In this document: positions 1-11,344 of the stretch, one piece after another
Layout: every line of letters starts with the position of its first letter
Position numbering within the stretch: position 1 is the first letter of the stretch
Source of the DNA: Spinellus fusiger
Taxonomy: Eukaryota; Mucoromycota; Mucoromycetes; Mucorales; Phycomycetaceae
Assembly: GCA_025094145.1 (NCBI GenBank)
Contig: JALLLS010000116.1
Location: 24,991-88,990 of the forward strand
Direction: 5' to 3'
DNA: 64,000 nt
The notes under the pieces: generated by a model
The model's input: the letters and a program-made list of their open reading frames with translations, nothing else
Told to the model about the DNA's origin: nothing
Database searches by the model: none
Position numbers and translations under genes: made by a program

Positions 1-332
1 AGTATTATTAGATTCAACCCTATGGTTGGTTCCTGGGATAGGCACTCCATTATTGAAACCATTAATTATTATGAGTCTTTACTCAATTGACTCTGATAGG
101 TCAATATTGTTCTGTTAGGGTTATTAATGAAGATGGCTCTTGTTAAGTGTCCAATAGTACACTGAGCTTTAGAAGGTGATTTGTAGTTACAACCAATCAG
201 TGAGATGATACAGAGATGTACTATGGTACTTGTGTGCACTCAAGCTTTCATAGAGTATTCTGAATGTCACAGTAACTACTCATGTTGACCAATTCATGAT
301 GAATCTTTGGATTGAAGTTGGAACACGACACT
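1..332 (-). repeat. LTR family B fragment
   Basis: Diverged copy of the family-B long terminal repeat seen complete at 41842-42364, in the opposite orientation. It matches most closely the subfamily at 48714-49045. The recognisable end is the ...GGAACACGACA terminus near 332, and the other end lies beyond the window start. No coding sequence is attached, so this is a solo or truncated LTR. Confidence 0.7.
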
Positions 333-598
333 GCTTTCCAAAAATAGATGTCTTGTCATTTGTGTCCCTGAGCAACTAGAAAGGAGAATGACAAAAGGTA
401 GTGGTGATGCATGAGCAACACAGAATACTACAAAGCATTATGTCATTGACACTCTTGCAGCATATCAGCAAATGTATACCTGACATCATATCTTATAGTA
501 GTAGAATATTAAGAGAAAATAAGTATAAAAGAAGTGTACATTTGAATGAATAAAGAGCAGAATTTAACTACACGTTAACTGGCCAGATTCCTTTGATA

Positions 599-775
599 TT
601 GTTTGAAATCCTTAAGCAAAAGTGTACTGTTTGGAATAATAAGATTATATTTCTCAAAAATGCAAAGGGTGCATTTCTTCTCACTATTTATGCTAATCTA
701 CATTTTACATATATGGAATAACTATAATAGGTTCTACAAGAATAGGTGGTCAAGCCCCCTATTCTCAATAATATC
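599..775 (-). repeat. LTR family A-like relic
   Basis: A diverged copy of the 170-bp family-A LTR, in the same orientation as the element at 40325-46262. It keeps the block around the hairpin and the 'TTTGAGAAATATA'-type segment with many substitutions. A second relic lies inverted at 1313-1491, so the two face each other across about 540 bp. Confidence 0.65.
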
Positions 776-859
776 TAAGATCAAAGACAACAAGGTACAC
801 TGCTTGTACCTTTGAGAAATATATCTTTTATTATCACAAGTACCCCTTTTGCTTAGTTT

Positions 860-1075
860 TTGAACACTATGTTACTTGTGTGCACTCAAGCTTTCATAGA
901 GTATTCTGAATGTCACAGCACACTACTTGTGTTGACCTATTCATAAAGAATCTTTGGATTGAAGTCAGAACACAACAAGGATGCTTGATAATAATGGCCT
1001 GTTCTGTAGACTTTAATATGCAGTGTATTAACTATGAATTATGTTGTAGAAAGGAGATGACTTAATGTAATGGTT
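860..1075 (-). repeat. LTR family B tail plus dispersed repeat D
   Basis: About 125 bp matching the end of LTR family B, ending in CAGAACACAACA near 985. It is followed by about 90 bp of a repeat (called D here) that recurs at 49150-49250 and, inverted, at 59110-59250. No coding sequence is seen. Confidence 0.6.
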
Positions 1076-1312
1076 GACACATTCCAGACTTGGAATCTGT
1101 AGAAGAAAATCCATTGGATCATGGGATTGACATCTAGACAAAGAACAAAGAGTGTTGTAAAGCAGACTACAGTAGATAGAAAGAGAAAAACACATAGAAG
1201 GAAAACTACTAGTGGATCGATAGCAGAAGACTAGTATAGATAAGAGAAGATATATATACAATAAAGAGGATTTTCCTCTAGCCTATTTTATTATCAAGGC
1301 CTAGTGCTATTC

Positions 1313-1491
1313 CTATTATTGAAAATAGGAGGCTCGACCACCTATTCTTGTAGAACCTATTATAGCCATTCCATATATGTAAAATGTATGTTAGCATAAA
1401 TAGTGAGAAGAAATGCACCCTTTGCATTTTTGAGAAATATATCTTATTATTCCAAACAGTACACTTTTTGCTTAAGGATTTCGAACAACAG
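1313..1491 (+). repeat. LTR family A-like relic, inverted
   Basis: Inverted counterpart of the relic at 599-775. It has the same internal order as the 170-bp LTR, with a conserved hairpin-like 'ATGCA...TGCAT' region, but the ends have drifted. The short open frames here are fortuitous. Confidence 0.65.
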
Positions 1492-1502
1492 CAAACAGAT
1501 AG

Positions 1503-1690
1503 TGTTCAAAATATAGAAACAAAAGGTGTGTTTGGTAATGTAAGAAGTATATTTCACAAAGCTTTTGATGTCTAATGAATCGCTAGCTTTTATACCTTTT
1601 CTACTTATCATAATAGTCTATCTAAAAATACTAAAGCAATTTCTTCTGAAACATTTGCTAAGTCTTTCCATCACCCCAGCATGTTGAGTG
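1503..1690 (-). repeat. LTR family C relic
   Basis: Begins TGTTCAAAA and follows the family-C LTR (compare 32575-32787 and 50313-50575) for about 190 bp with substitutions. No internal retroelement sequence is attached. Confidence 0.6.
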
Positions 1691-2643
1691 TAAGAAGCTT
1701 CCTAATTTTCAATAATAGGAAGAACTTCAATGCTTTATTGTAGGATGAGTTGTCTTGTTTTTATACTAAATTTTGAGTTCTATGATGATTACCTTACCCC
1801 TTAGTCCTATGTGAGTTTTTGATCTCTGATGTAAACAGTTTCTCACAGAAGTCAGGAGATCCTGTCCACTTACAATATCAACTATATAAAAAAAACTTTG
1901 ATAAGCATTTGTTTGGGCTATGTGGGCTACCAGTCATGGCCCATTACAAATAACAATTCTTCCCCCAAAGCAAAGCATATATTGCAAAATTCCCCCAGTG
2001 GGCCAATTGGCTACTAATTATTATTTTATTTTTCTTCTATTGTTGATATATTATAAATTATTAATACTTATCCAGCTTGATCTTTTTTTTTCTTTTCTTT
2101 TTTTTCTTAATAATTATAAACGTTTCTCTTTAGTAAAACTCTTTCAGTAAACGTTTGTAAAGTCAGAGCTGTAATCCCTATTTCTACTACCCAACATCTG
2201 TCTGAAAATCATCTCACTGCTGGAATTCATTTGAATCACAAGAATTAAAAGCATCTTATTGTTCTTATTTATTTTATCTTTGTTAAGTACCTTTCTAGCA
2301 TGCTTAACCCTCCAACACCATTATGTCATAGACAACTCTTTCACAAGCTCTGCTAGTCTCTTTTATCTTAAAGTGCCCCTTGTTATACCTTCTAATAGAA
2401 ATAAAATTTGTATTGTACATTTTGCACATTGTCATTTTGGCAAAATGAGAAAAGAAAAGTTAGTAAATTTTATTTCCTGACATATGAAATATTTGATTTG
2501 AAATATGAGCAATATTTTTTTCTTGGTTTGCACAAAAAAATAAATGAAAAGTGTAGTGTAATTTCATAGTAAATTTATTCTTTGACATTATACTAGTACT
2601 GGCATGTAAGAAAATGCATATGCTGTAAATAGATCTGTATACT
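1691..2643. other. intergenic, no gene seen
   Basis: AT-rich sequence with pyrimidine-rich runs. The short open frames show no recognisable domain or splice pattern. It includes the 3' flank of the RIX1-like gene, which ends at 2644 on the minus strand. Confidence 0.6.
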
Positions 2644-5531
2644 CTAATTTTCCTCATCAGAGTCTGGTCCAGCCAGATCTATTTCTGGTATTTCCATTAT
2701 ATCATCCTCATCTATAGTATCACATGAATAAGAGATATTTGACTGCAGTATGGGATTGAAAGGTTTGTTTTGTGCAATTTCCTCGACTATCGAGCTGTTT
2801 GTAGTTTTGCTGGATACATTTGTAGTCTTCTCAGAAATGACTATAGAATTCACTGCTGTTTCATTCATGTTTGGTGTAGATGACTTATCCAATAAAGAGA
2901 GAGTAGTAATAGATTCATTTGTTTTCTTAACAGCGTTCCATGAGAATCCTGACTCAACATCATGAGTATCAGTAGATGATGGATCTTCAAGCTGAACAGA
3001 GCTAGATACAGTGGACAGTTCCTTAGTGTGCGCGTGTTGTAGAACACGTGTATCCAACATTGTTTGTTTTTGTTCATCTTCTGTAGCACTTCCTACTATA
3101 GCACTACCAAATGCCTTTTCTTGTTTGGTAACCTTGCTTATGACAGGTTGTGGGGTAATTGTTGGTGTCTGATGCGATTCTGTAGTCAATAAAGTGACAG
3201 ATGAAGGCTGAACTGGAGCACGTTGAATTGGAGGCAGACGAGGGTGAATAATAAGATCACACACACTTAAGCCATGTAGACAGATAGCTCTTAACTGTTG
3301 TACCCACCATAGTAAGAAATCATAGATAATGACTGCTAAGCTTATTAGACTTACTTGTTGAGTCTGCTCGTTTACACCGGCAGTAAAAATCCGCATTGCA
3401 TGAGGAAGAATGCTTGCCTGTGTTTCAATTGGATGCATAACAGAGGCTAATAAGCAGTGATAAAGTCCTTGCTTGGCAAGAAGAAGCGACTCATTAGAAG
3501 TCTCAATCATTTGTGTGATTTGAAGAATGGTTGTAAGCAGTACACTGTCAATAGAAGATCTCATTGTATTCTCCATTGAGAATCCATAAGTGGTAATGAG
3601 GTCTTGCAATACTTTAAGTGCAGCCAGTTGAATTCCTGAATCTGCTGCAGAAAGAGTACTTGTTACTGTCAAAGCATCTGAATTGGTTATCTCTAAGCGT
3701 CTCTTTTTTCCAGACTATTGATTATACTTAATGAATATTCTTTCTCCAAGTAGTATATTTAATTGACTCACCTTGTTTCCATGCGATGGCGCCATGACGT
3801 TTGTTTGTTTTGCTTCTGTAAGCTTTACATCTTCCAAGAGAATAGAATACAAAGGCTTAGCTATAGCACTGGCAAAAGTATGGCCACATTTTTGAAAGCA
3901 CAATGATACAAGGTTGTATATAGAAATCTTTAATAGTCTATTGTAAATACATAAATTTAAGTCAACTCGATGGATAGATGTATAGATATTTACCTTTTCT
4001 GTTTGTAATCACTTAATAGACGTAGTAAAAGACGAGAGAATAATTTACTATAGCGTATCATTTCTTGTCCAGATCTAATAGCAATGTGTGTTATTTTACA
4101 ATCTTCTATTCTCTCTTATTATAGGCACTCTTTACCCGTAGAATATGCTTGCAAGTACTTTGTTTGCACCCAAATGTAACGATGGCAAGAATGACAAAAG
4201 AGAGTTGAATTCTGCCTTTTCTTTGAATTCACGCATCTGAAAAGTATACATACCTATTCATTCTTTCATTCTCTTTCTTTCCCTTTTTTAAAACTGTTTA
4301 CTCACCAAAGATCCTTCATACACATTGTATATTCTGCATACAAGGTCTAAAAGATGGGTTACAGGCATAGGAACAGCTATACTTGTCTTTGTCCTAACAT
4401 ACATTGTCTAACGTTTACTGTTTTTTGTTTGTTCTTCTATACCCTCCCTGTACTTACGAAGTAAATACTGTAATACATTTTTCAAGCATATGAACACGTC
4501 TCATTAACACAGGGAATGCTTCTCTGTAATCCACTGAGAGGGGAGAGTATGAAAACCCTTCTAAGGCACCAAATCTCTCAAACTCTAAGTTTCCATGATT
4601 GTTAATACTTTTACTTTCTTTCTTATTCACCTTCATCCACTGTATCAAACAAGCGGTCAAGAGAAGCATGTACTGATCCAATAACTTGCAAAAGTGTCTT
4701 TTTCCATTGATCCACCATATTGGCCTTAAGATTTGCCTGGTAAAGGGATGCCAAGCAGCGTGTAATTGCTTTTACTGTATCTTCATCAATGTATGTAGTA
4801 CCATCCATATGAGAAAGACAAATCTTTTGGCAATTGTCTACAGCATGTCGTGAGGCGGAAGGAAAAAATTCCATGTTGATGGTGAGTGCAACAAGTGCTG
4901 TAGCCTAATGGCAACCATAAATAGATGTAAGTGTCTTCAAAACACACCCAGCAACAAGAAAGGCTTACCAAAAGTTCACGGTTTTGGCTCAGTGATAAGA
5001 GTGCACTGTTAAATCTGCTCATATTAGGCGATGTAATTTCACGATGAAGCTCAGGTTTATCCGCAGTGTACTGGTAAATAAAAGAAAGAGTCTTGATAGC
5101 CTCTTTTTGAACAATCACAGCCTCAGTTTTCTACCATGGTGGGTTTTAGTATCTGTTATATCGTATGCAGGGCAGCTCCCTTTATATTTATATATTACCA
5201 AAACAAGTCCAAGAAGTTGTGCACTCCATGTCTGTATATTAGCCACCAAAAGCATAGATGATTGCTCACAGGTTTCTCTAATAAGAGTAATAGCAGCACA
5301 TTTAACAGCCACATGCTTTGACTGCAAGAGAGCATTGAGTCGAACAGTCCACTTTCTAAAGACAGCTGCTTCTTCAGCATTCTCCTCGCTTGGTGAATAA
5401 GTAAGCAATTGATGACTGATAATTATCTCCAACACAAAAGGCAGGTTGAGTTCAATGGTGGTCTCTTCTGCTAAAAAGGCTGTCAAAACATGGCTTAGGA
5501 GCTGATACTGAGAGGTAGACATGTTTGACAT
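2644..5531 (-). CDS. RIX1: pre-rRNA processing protein RIX1/IPI2 (PELP1-type)
   Basis: Predicted nuclear/nucleolar factor of the Rix1 complex (with Ipi1, Ipi3 and the AAA ATPase Mdn1), which matures and exports the pre-60S ribosome. I assemble ten exons on the minus strand: 5531-5199, 5121-4969, 4904-4631, 4584-4458, 4393-4306, 4236-4159, 4112-3994, 3937-3772, 3702-3355 and 3294-2644. They give 778 aa in one open frame. The N-terminal RIX1 domain shows its helical repeats, including a conserved W..R..ALLQSK stretch and a KPEL.REI motif. The middle reads HPRLPPIQ, and the tail is acidic and ends near DSDEEN, as in PELP1 proteins. The 60-nt intron 3354-3295 is in frame and stop-free, so it is easily missed. 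The boundary at 4158-4113 (46 nt, weak donor) is the least certain. Identification is by remembered family pattern, not a search. Confidence 0.82.
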
Positions 5532-5782
5532 TGTTCAGTAATGAAAGACCATGAAGAAATAAAAAAATAAAGAATTGTTAGTGAAAAAAAGCAGTCCGAA
5601 AGGAAGGCGGATGTTTAAAAAGGCAGCATTTAAAGGATGAAAGGTTAGGTTGGCCTGCTAAATTCCATCAAGCCCTTCTTCTGTTACGGAAAATACATAG
5701 AATAGTGTTATGCAAAGGATAGATATATCTCCTTAATATTATTTCATAGAATTCATTTTATAGTATTTCAAATAATAAGATT

Positions 5783-8700
5783 CTAGGTACTTGTTGGTGG
5801 TGCTAGAAGTTGTGGTGAAGGTGAAGGCAAAGGTGAAGAGAGTGCAAGTGATGTAGTGGCAAGAAATGAAGGTGGAGCGGGATTGTTACGCTTGTCAAAT
5901 TCAGTTCTAAGGAATTCTCGAACATGTTTCCCGGGACGCATACGAAGAATACGAAGGATAGCCTCACTGCTAGGAATATCAATGCTTGGTTTCTTCCTCT
6001 CTGGCCTTTCTCTTCTTGCAGTATGACGAGAATGGTAGACAGATTTGCTTCGATCTGCCTTGCGTCCACCTTGCATTCTCATTTGCGCCTGGTTAGAAAG
6101 TGCTGTATTGTACATCTCCATAAGCTCTTCGGTTTCCAGGTTATATGCTGCATTGATTGCCAAAAGAGAGTAGTAATGGGAATTCTCTAATATTTCTAAT
6201 GGCACAGCATCTTCATCTTCACCTCCATTAAATAGAACTTTCAACAACTACTCTTAATGTTAAGAATCAACTGCAGTAGAGATACTTCTACTTTCTTGCC
6301 TACCTCTAGCCATTTAAACACAATATGAAACTCATAGTCATCGAGCGGCTTTACTTCTGATAAGTGTTCAGAGAGTGGCGGTAGAAGCACCGACTCAAGA
6401 GTTATCAGAATATCCTTCCAAATATTCAGAACAGCCTGTCTTAGGTTGGTTTCTGAGAGATTATCATTCAATATTTTGAGGTTTCTCTCTAAATAGTCCA
6501 ATAAAGGAGCAATAGCATCTTCACAGTCTTGAAGTCCAGGATCAATCACTTTAATAGTACGACTAAAGCGGAAAAAGCTTCTGTCTCTATGAAGCACCTT
6601 ATCCAATGTTCCCTTTGATAAACAATGGCGTATGAAACGACTCATCTATTGATATTGTTTGTTTAGTTTTTCCATAGTAACATAACATCCCTACCTTGTC
6701 TACAATAAGAGTAAAGGAGTCTTCTTCTGCTCTTCTTAAAGTACGAAATGCTCTGCCAAACCAGAACTGAATATCGTCCTTTTCACCTTCCATGCTCACA
6801 CGCAACTTAAGTTTTCCTTGAGGATGCAGGTTCAATTCAATTTCATGTTCTTGATAATCATCATAGTATTCTGGAGACAATTTGAACCATACACCTCCAC
6901 ACTCATCATCAGCACCAATCAAATCTTCATCATAGACAATAGCCACAACATCTACTGTTTTCTCAGTTAACCATACATCAAACACTTGATCCCAGCGTGG
7001 ATTCAAGGTCTCATAGGCTGTGCGTGTTCTAGCAATCTGTTTTCCATTGATTTCCATAATAACATATGGGTCACTCAGTCCGTTATGATCCAAAGGCTGT
7101 AAATCCTCGGCACTGACAATCTTAATGGAATACATGTAGTTTTTTGGTTCTGCCTTTTCAATAGAAGGAGTGTCGTTACCACGCATCATCTGAGAAATAT
7201 CATCCACTTGCATGACAGAATACAATTTATCCAGTTGTGCACGAGCAGCTTCAATGTCATTGATCTTTACGCACAGCTATTTTCATACCGAGGTAAGTCT
7301 ATACATAAGAGCATAAGATATTACCTCTGGAGAGAAGTCTTCTGGGACAGTATTGTTTTTTTTCATTCTACGACTGCGTGTAAGCTGAAGACGTGCTTTA
7401 TTAAGAAAAGCACTGGTGACAGAAGTAGCTGGCTCTTGCTCTATCCATGAATAAATCTCCTCTATAATCATCTCTTCAAGAATCTGTGTATAGTGATCTA
7501 TGGCCATGCTAATCACCTATTTATACTATCAATACTCTTTTCTCTTAACATATAGTCTACCTTTGAAAGAGCAGTAAAGAATCGGCAATGTTGTATTTCA
7601 TTAGGCCATTGAAGATTATGAATAAAATTAACTGCCTCATGGAATACAGTAAACAGGTCAACAATAGAGGAGGAGGAACGGAGTACTGTGTTCATAGGAA
7701 CAAACTAGGGCAGTCATTAGAGGAGAAACAGACTACATCTTCTTTACCTGGTCTTGTTGGATTGCATTTTCAACCCAAACAGGTGTAGATTCATAGGTTG
7801 TCTTTAACCAACGACGTACATGCGAGAGAAACCAAGATTCTACTTTGAACAGGGACACCTTTTGACTTTATACGTTATTAGACACAGTCTGTCTATTCAT
7901 CTTACTTTGTGCCATATTGATCATAAAGCCTTTTCAAGGTCAATACTTTGTGATAGAGCTGGAATGTAGTTTCAATAGGTGCACTTTTTGCTTCTGGTAA
8001 GTAGGCCCAGTTTTCCATTTCAAGGGCAAAAAAGGGCATCTGTCTTCCCATCACAATGCCCGGAACAGAGAAGGAGCTATACTGTGAGTATGGATTAGAA
8101 TTGAAGTATTTACCCTTGAATGATAATCTTTGAATGTCGCTTAGTAACAGAAACAAGTTCTTTTGTGAGTTTATCAGCTAAAGCAAGTAAGCATAATAAT
8201 CCACCATTCTCTGTATCCTCTTGTAATTGGCCAATGCTTCTCCACCTTAAAACAGCAGCACCCTAGTATGTTATTCTATTCTATCAATACTTATCCACTT
8301 GCTATGTTCAAAGTGTATTACTTGCCTCTACAATCTCATGCAGCTGATCCAATGTTAGTCGAGGACGTGTGGTTTCATGACCATAGGAAGAGTTATCATA
8401 TACACGATTCAGTGTGGATGCAACATCATCTACCCATCCAGGACTAGTACATAGAGTGAGTCCATAATATTGTATGACTAGTGTACCTAATCTTCCAATA
8501 CTCTTCCAGTGCTTCTGACAAGGCATGACAAAGGGTCTTGACAAGTCCATTCATAACAAGATTCAGATCTTCACGCTATACATGGACCCAATTCATAAAT
8601 ATACAAAGCTCATTTCCTTAAATTACATACATCCTTATTGGCCCAGTTTTCTATACTGCTCTCCTTAATGACTTTATCAAGAGCACGTAAAGCATCCTTT

Positions 8701-10210
8701 ACACACTCAAAGTCAAGTTCGTTTTCATCATAACGTGTTTTGACGAGTTCAAGGTAAAGGATAGCTCTAAAAGAACCTGACAACCGCCATGTCTTCCAGC
8801 ATTCTCTTAACAAATTATCCGACTGTTGAGAGAAAACACTTGTCTTGGCTCTTTCTAGGTCAGGCGTTACATTTGTATCATAGTCAATACACATATTCAT
8901 CAATAAACGAAAACAAGCGCGCGGGTCTGCTGGAATAAAGGTATGAGGACCTTCTAATGACTCTACTTTTGGCTATAGTAATACAAATGCATCCCATTCA
9001 TCAATTAAGTTGCCTGTTTTTTGTTTTGTTTTTTAAACTACTGACGCTCTTACCGATAACAGTTGATCAGAACTGCCATAGACAGAATTCATTAAAGAGG
9101 CACGGAATCCATTACTTCCAGAGTCATTGTCATGGTTATAGACTGAATTACGGAAAGAAGCACGGAATCCAGTAGAGAGGGATTCGGTATCACTTCCATT
9201 GGTGGATAGACTGGGGTTCAATAACATCATTGACTTTATGAGTTCTGTAAGTTGCTTCACCTCACGCTGCTGCCATTGATCAAACACTTGTTGATTAGGG
9301 AAGTCTTCTAATCTACCAGGGAATAGCTGTCCATTATGTACATTATGAATGCATTTTTTCATATCTAATAACAGTGCCTGTAGAAGAAGAAAAAGGATCC
9401 AGTCATTTTCCTCTTCTCCTGATTCATACTTACCGGCTCCGTACACAGTCCATGTAATTCTTTTACTCTCTTGTTATGCTCCACCTCTGATACTTGGAAT
9501 AGATGCTGGACTGTCTTTACCATAGAATTTGTCTCGAATGCCTCCAAGGATCCATACACAGGTGGATTCCCGCTCTTTGATAGCACAGGGCTCCTTATAT
9601 CCGAGTGCTGTCCACTAGGCTGAACAAACATCCACGCCCTGAGTTTCTCCACACTCTCTGTTGTAGTAGTGCTTGATGTATCTTCAGATAGGGCGAGAAT
9701 CAACACACCCACAAATTTCTTTGTGAATCTGTCCAGTTCATCATAACTTGCTGGTGTCATTGTATTGGCTCTTTTGACCTCTCCCTCGGCAATCTTTAAG
9801 AACTGTGCTACTAAATCATTGATGGATCCTGAAGGCCTGTAGCGGTACAGCTGTAGAGATCTTCTCAGATGGGTCACAGAAGCTACAAAGCGTGGATCGT
9901 GGTATTCAGGCTGAGAAACATCTCTTCCCTTTTTGATATCATCCAGACGTCTTAGTAGGCTCTGTACTATTTCTCGTGTTAGTTTGTCTGGCTTGGTGTC
10001 GTCTGAAAATTTCTCGCTCCAGTGAGAGAGTCTGTCGCCCAGTCCTAAGTGGAGTGAATATCGGTCAGACCGGTCTTTTCTCAGGTCGGAGCGTTGGTGG
10101 GTTTGTTCCATGCAGGCACGGAGAGCACATCGAAGGGCAAAGTCATAGACAATAACAGGTGATATGGATTTTCCGCTTGCTGTCTTGTCAATACGACGAC
10201 TAGCTGGCAT
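5783..10210 (-). CDS. UNC13/MUN-domain protein with C2 domain
   Basis: Predicted vesicle-priming or tethering factor of the Munc13 family; fission yeast has the homologue Ync13. Thirteen exons give 1268 aa: 10210-9434, 9377-9054, 8972-8631, 8575-8487, 8443-8332, 8262-8114, 8076-7906, 7865-7748, 7704-7561, 7516-7325, 7276-6695, 6645-6304 and 6247-5783. All junctions keep frame. MUN/MHD1-type helices fill the centre, including an SSSIVDLF segment. A C2 domain lies at about residues 850-985, with acidic loop residues (LDHNGLSDPYV, YDEDL..ADDE) consistent with calcium or phospholipid binding. MHD2 follows. A short sequence (GFRAS[FL].NSVY) is repeated twice in exon 2. The C-terminus is low-complexity (P/S/L-rich). 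Introns are 37-81 nt. The gene shares a short divergent promoter with the AP-3 sigma gene. Confidence 0.85.
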
Positions 10211-10366
10211 GAGAAAAGGATAGAGGTGGAGGTGGGTGCAAAGGCAGGCGGAATGACGCTTGAGTGACGCTTGAGTGACTCTAGAGTATTCTGGAGGTGA
10301 CTCTAGAGATGACGCCCGGGACCAAATAGGATGGATTGGAACCCAGCTGTTGGTTGCTTCTTGCTC
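10211..10366. promoter_or_regulatory. bidirectional promoter between UNC13-like and AP-3 sigma genes
   Basis: Only 156 bp separate the two divergent start codons. The stretch contains a direct repeat GACGCTTGAGTGAC around 10255-10277 and two copies of GTGACTCTAGAG (near 10274 and 10292). These could be shared regulator sites. That role is inference. Confidence 0.45.
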
Positions 10367-11234
10367 ATGATCAAGTCAGTGCTCATCTTTAACAATCACG
10401 GCAAGGCTCGTTTGATTAAGTTCTACCAACAAATTGCAAGTGTTATTTTCTTCTTATTCTTTCTATTTTAAAGAATGACTATGTTTGGAATGACTGTTTG
10501 GAATACGTTCTTATGTTCTTATGTTCTTATGTTCTTATGTTCTTATGGCTGGCTCTCTCTTCTTTTTACTTTCTATTCTATGTACCTTGTGTTGCTATTT
10601 TAGGATATTGCCACCCAACAAGCACTGATTCAGGAAATATTCTCATTGGTGTCGAAAAGACCAGACACTGTATGCAACTTTCTTGAAGGAAGCAAGTTAT
10701 TGGGTGGAAAAGACACTCGTGTTATCTATCGACACTATGCAACCCTGTATTTCGTGTTTGTTGTGGATGAAAGTGAAAGTGAATTAGGGATTCTTGATCT
10801 TATCCAAGTAAGACCCTTCAAGTCTCCTACTGTACCTAACATTGGACGAGGTGTTTGTAGAAAGCCTTGATCGTTGCTTTGAGAATGTGTGTGAATTGGA
10901 CTTGGTAAGATGAAAGAAAGACTGTTATTTCATTTGGTATATTACTCTTCCACATTAGATATTCCACTTTGATGAGGTAAGTTATTCATTCTATTTACAT
11001 ATCTACAGTGCTATTTCATTATTATTATTATTAAAAATCACAAAATGTAATAATCAGGTCCATCATATTCTGTCAGAGATTATCCAAGGTGGGATGGTGC
11101 TTGAGACAAATATGAATGAAATCGTGGAGGCTATCCAAGAAATGAACCGAGCAAAAAAGAAGTCCAGTGGTGTTACTGCAGGAAGCCTAGGACTAAGAGC
11201 AAGCGAAACATTGCGCCACGGATTTCGTCATTAA
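10367..11234 (+). CDS. APS3: AP-3 complex sigma subunit
   Basis: Small subunit of the AP-3 clathrin-adaptor complex, which sorts cargo from Golgi/endosome to the vacuole. Five exons (10367-10435, 10604-10807, 10851-10904, 10959-10976, 11058-11234) give 173 aa, close to the family length of 170-195. The start MIKSVLIFNNHGKARL and the core stretches YRHYATLYFVF, SESELGILDLIQ and GGMVLETNMNEIV are hallmarks of AP-3 rather than AP-1 or AP-2 sigma. Intron 1 must use a GC donor (GCAAGT at 10436): the nearby GT would shift the frame. Exon 4 is only 18 nt (IFHFDE). The C-terminus is shorter than in animals and ends in a basic RHGFRH. Confidence 0.93.
10507..10547 (+). repeat. tandem octamer in AP-3 sigma intron 1
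   Basis: About five copies of TTCTTATG lie head to tail inside the first intron. They add most of the extra length of this 168-nt intron compared with its 40-80 nt neighbours. Confidence 0.8.
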
Positions 11235-11344
11235 ATAGAGTGCTTATAGATGTATCCTTTTGTTTATTCATTACACTTTATTAAACTCATACTCTGTCTT
11301 CTATTGAATTAATGAACCTTGTCTGTCTATCTGTCTAATGTAGT

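Noticed and set aside
4111..4135. A 25-nt intron in RIX1
   Set aside because: It keeps frame but is too short for the spliceosome. A 46-nt alternative (4113-4158) also keeps frame and was preferred.
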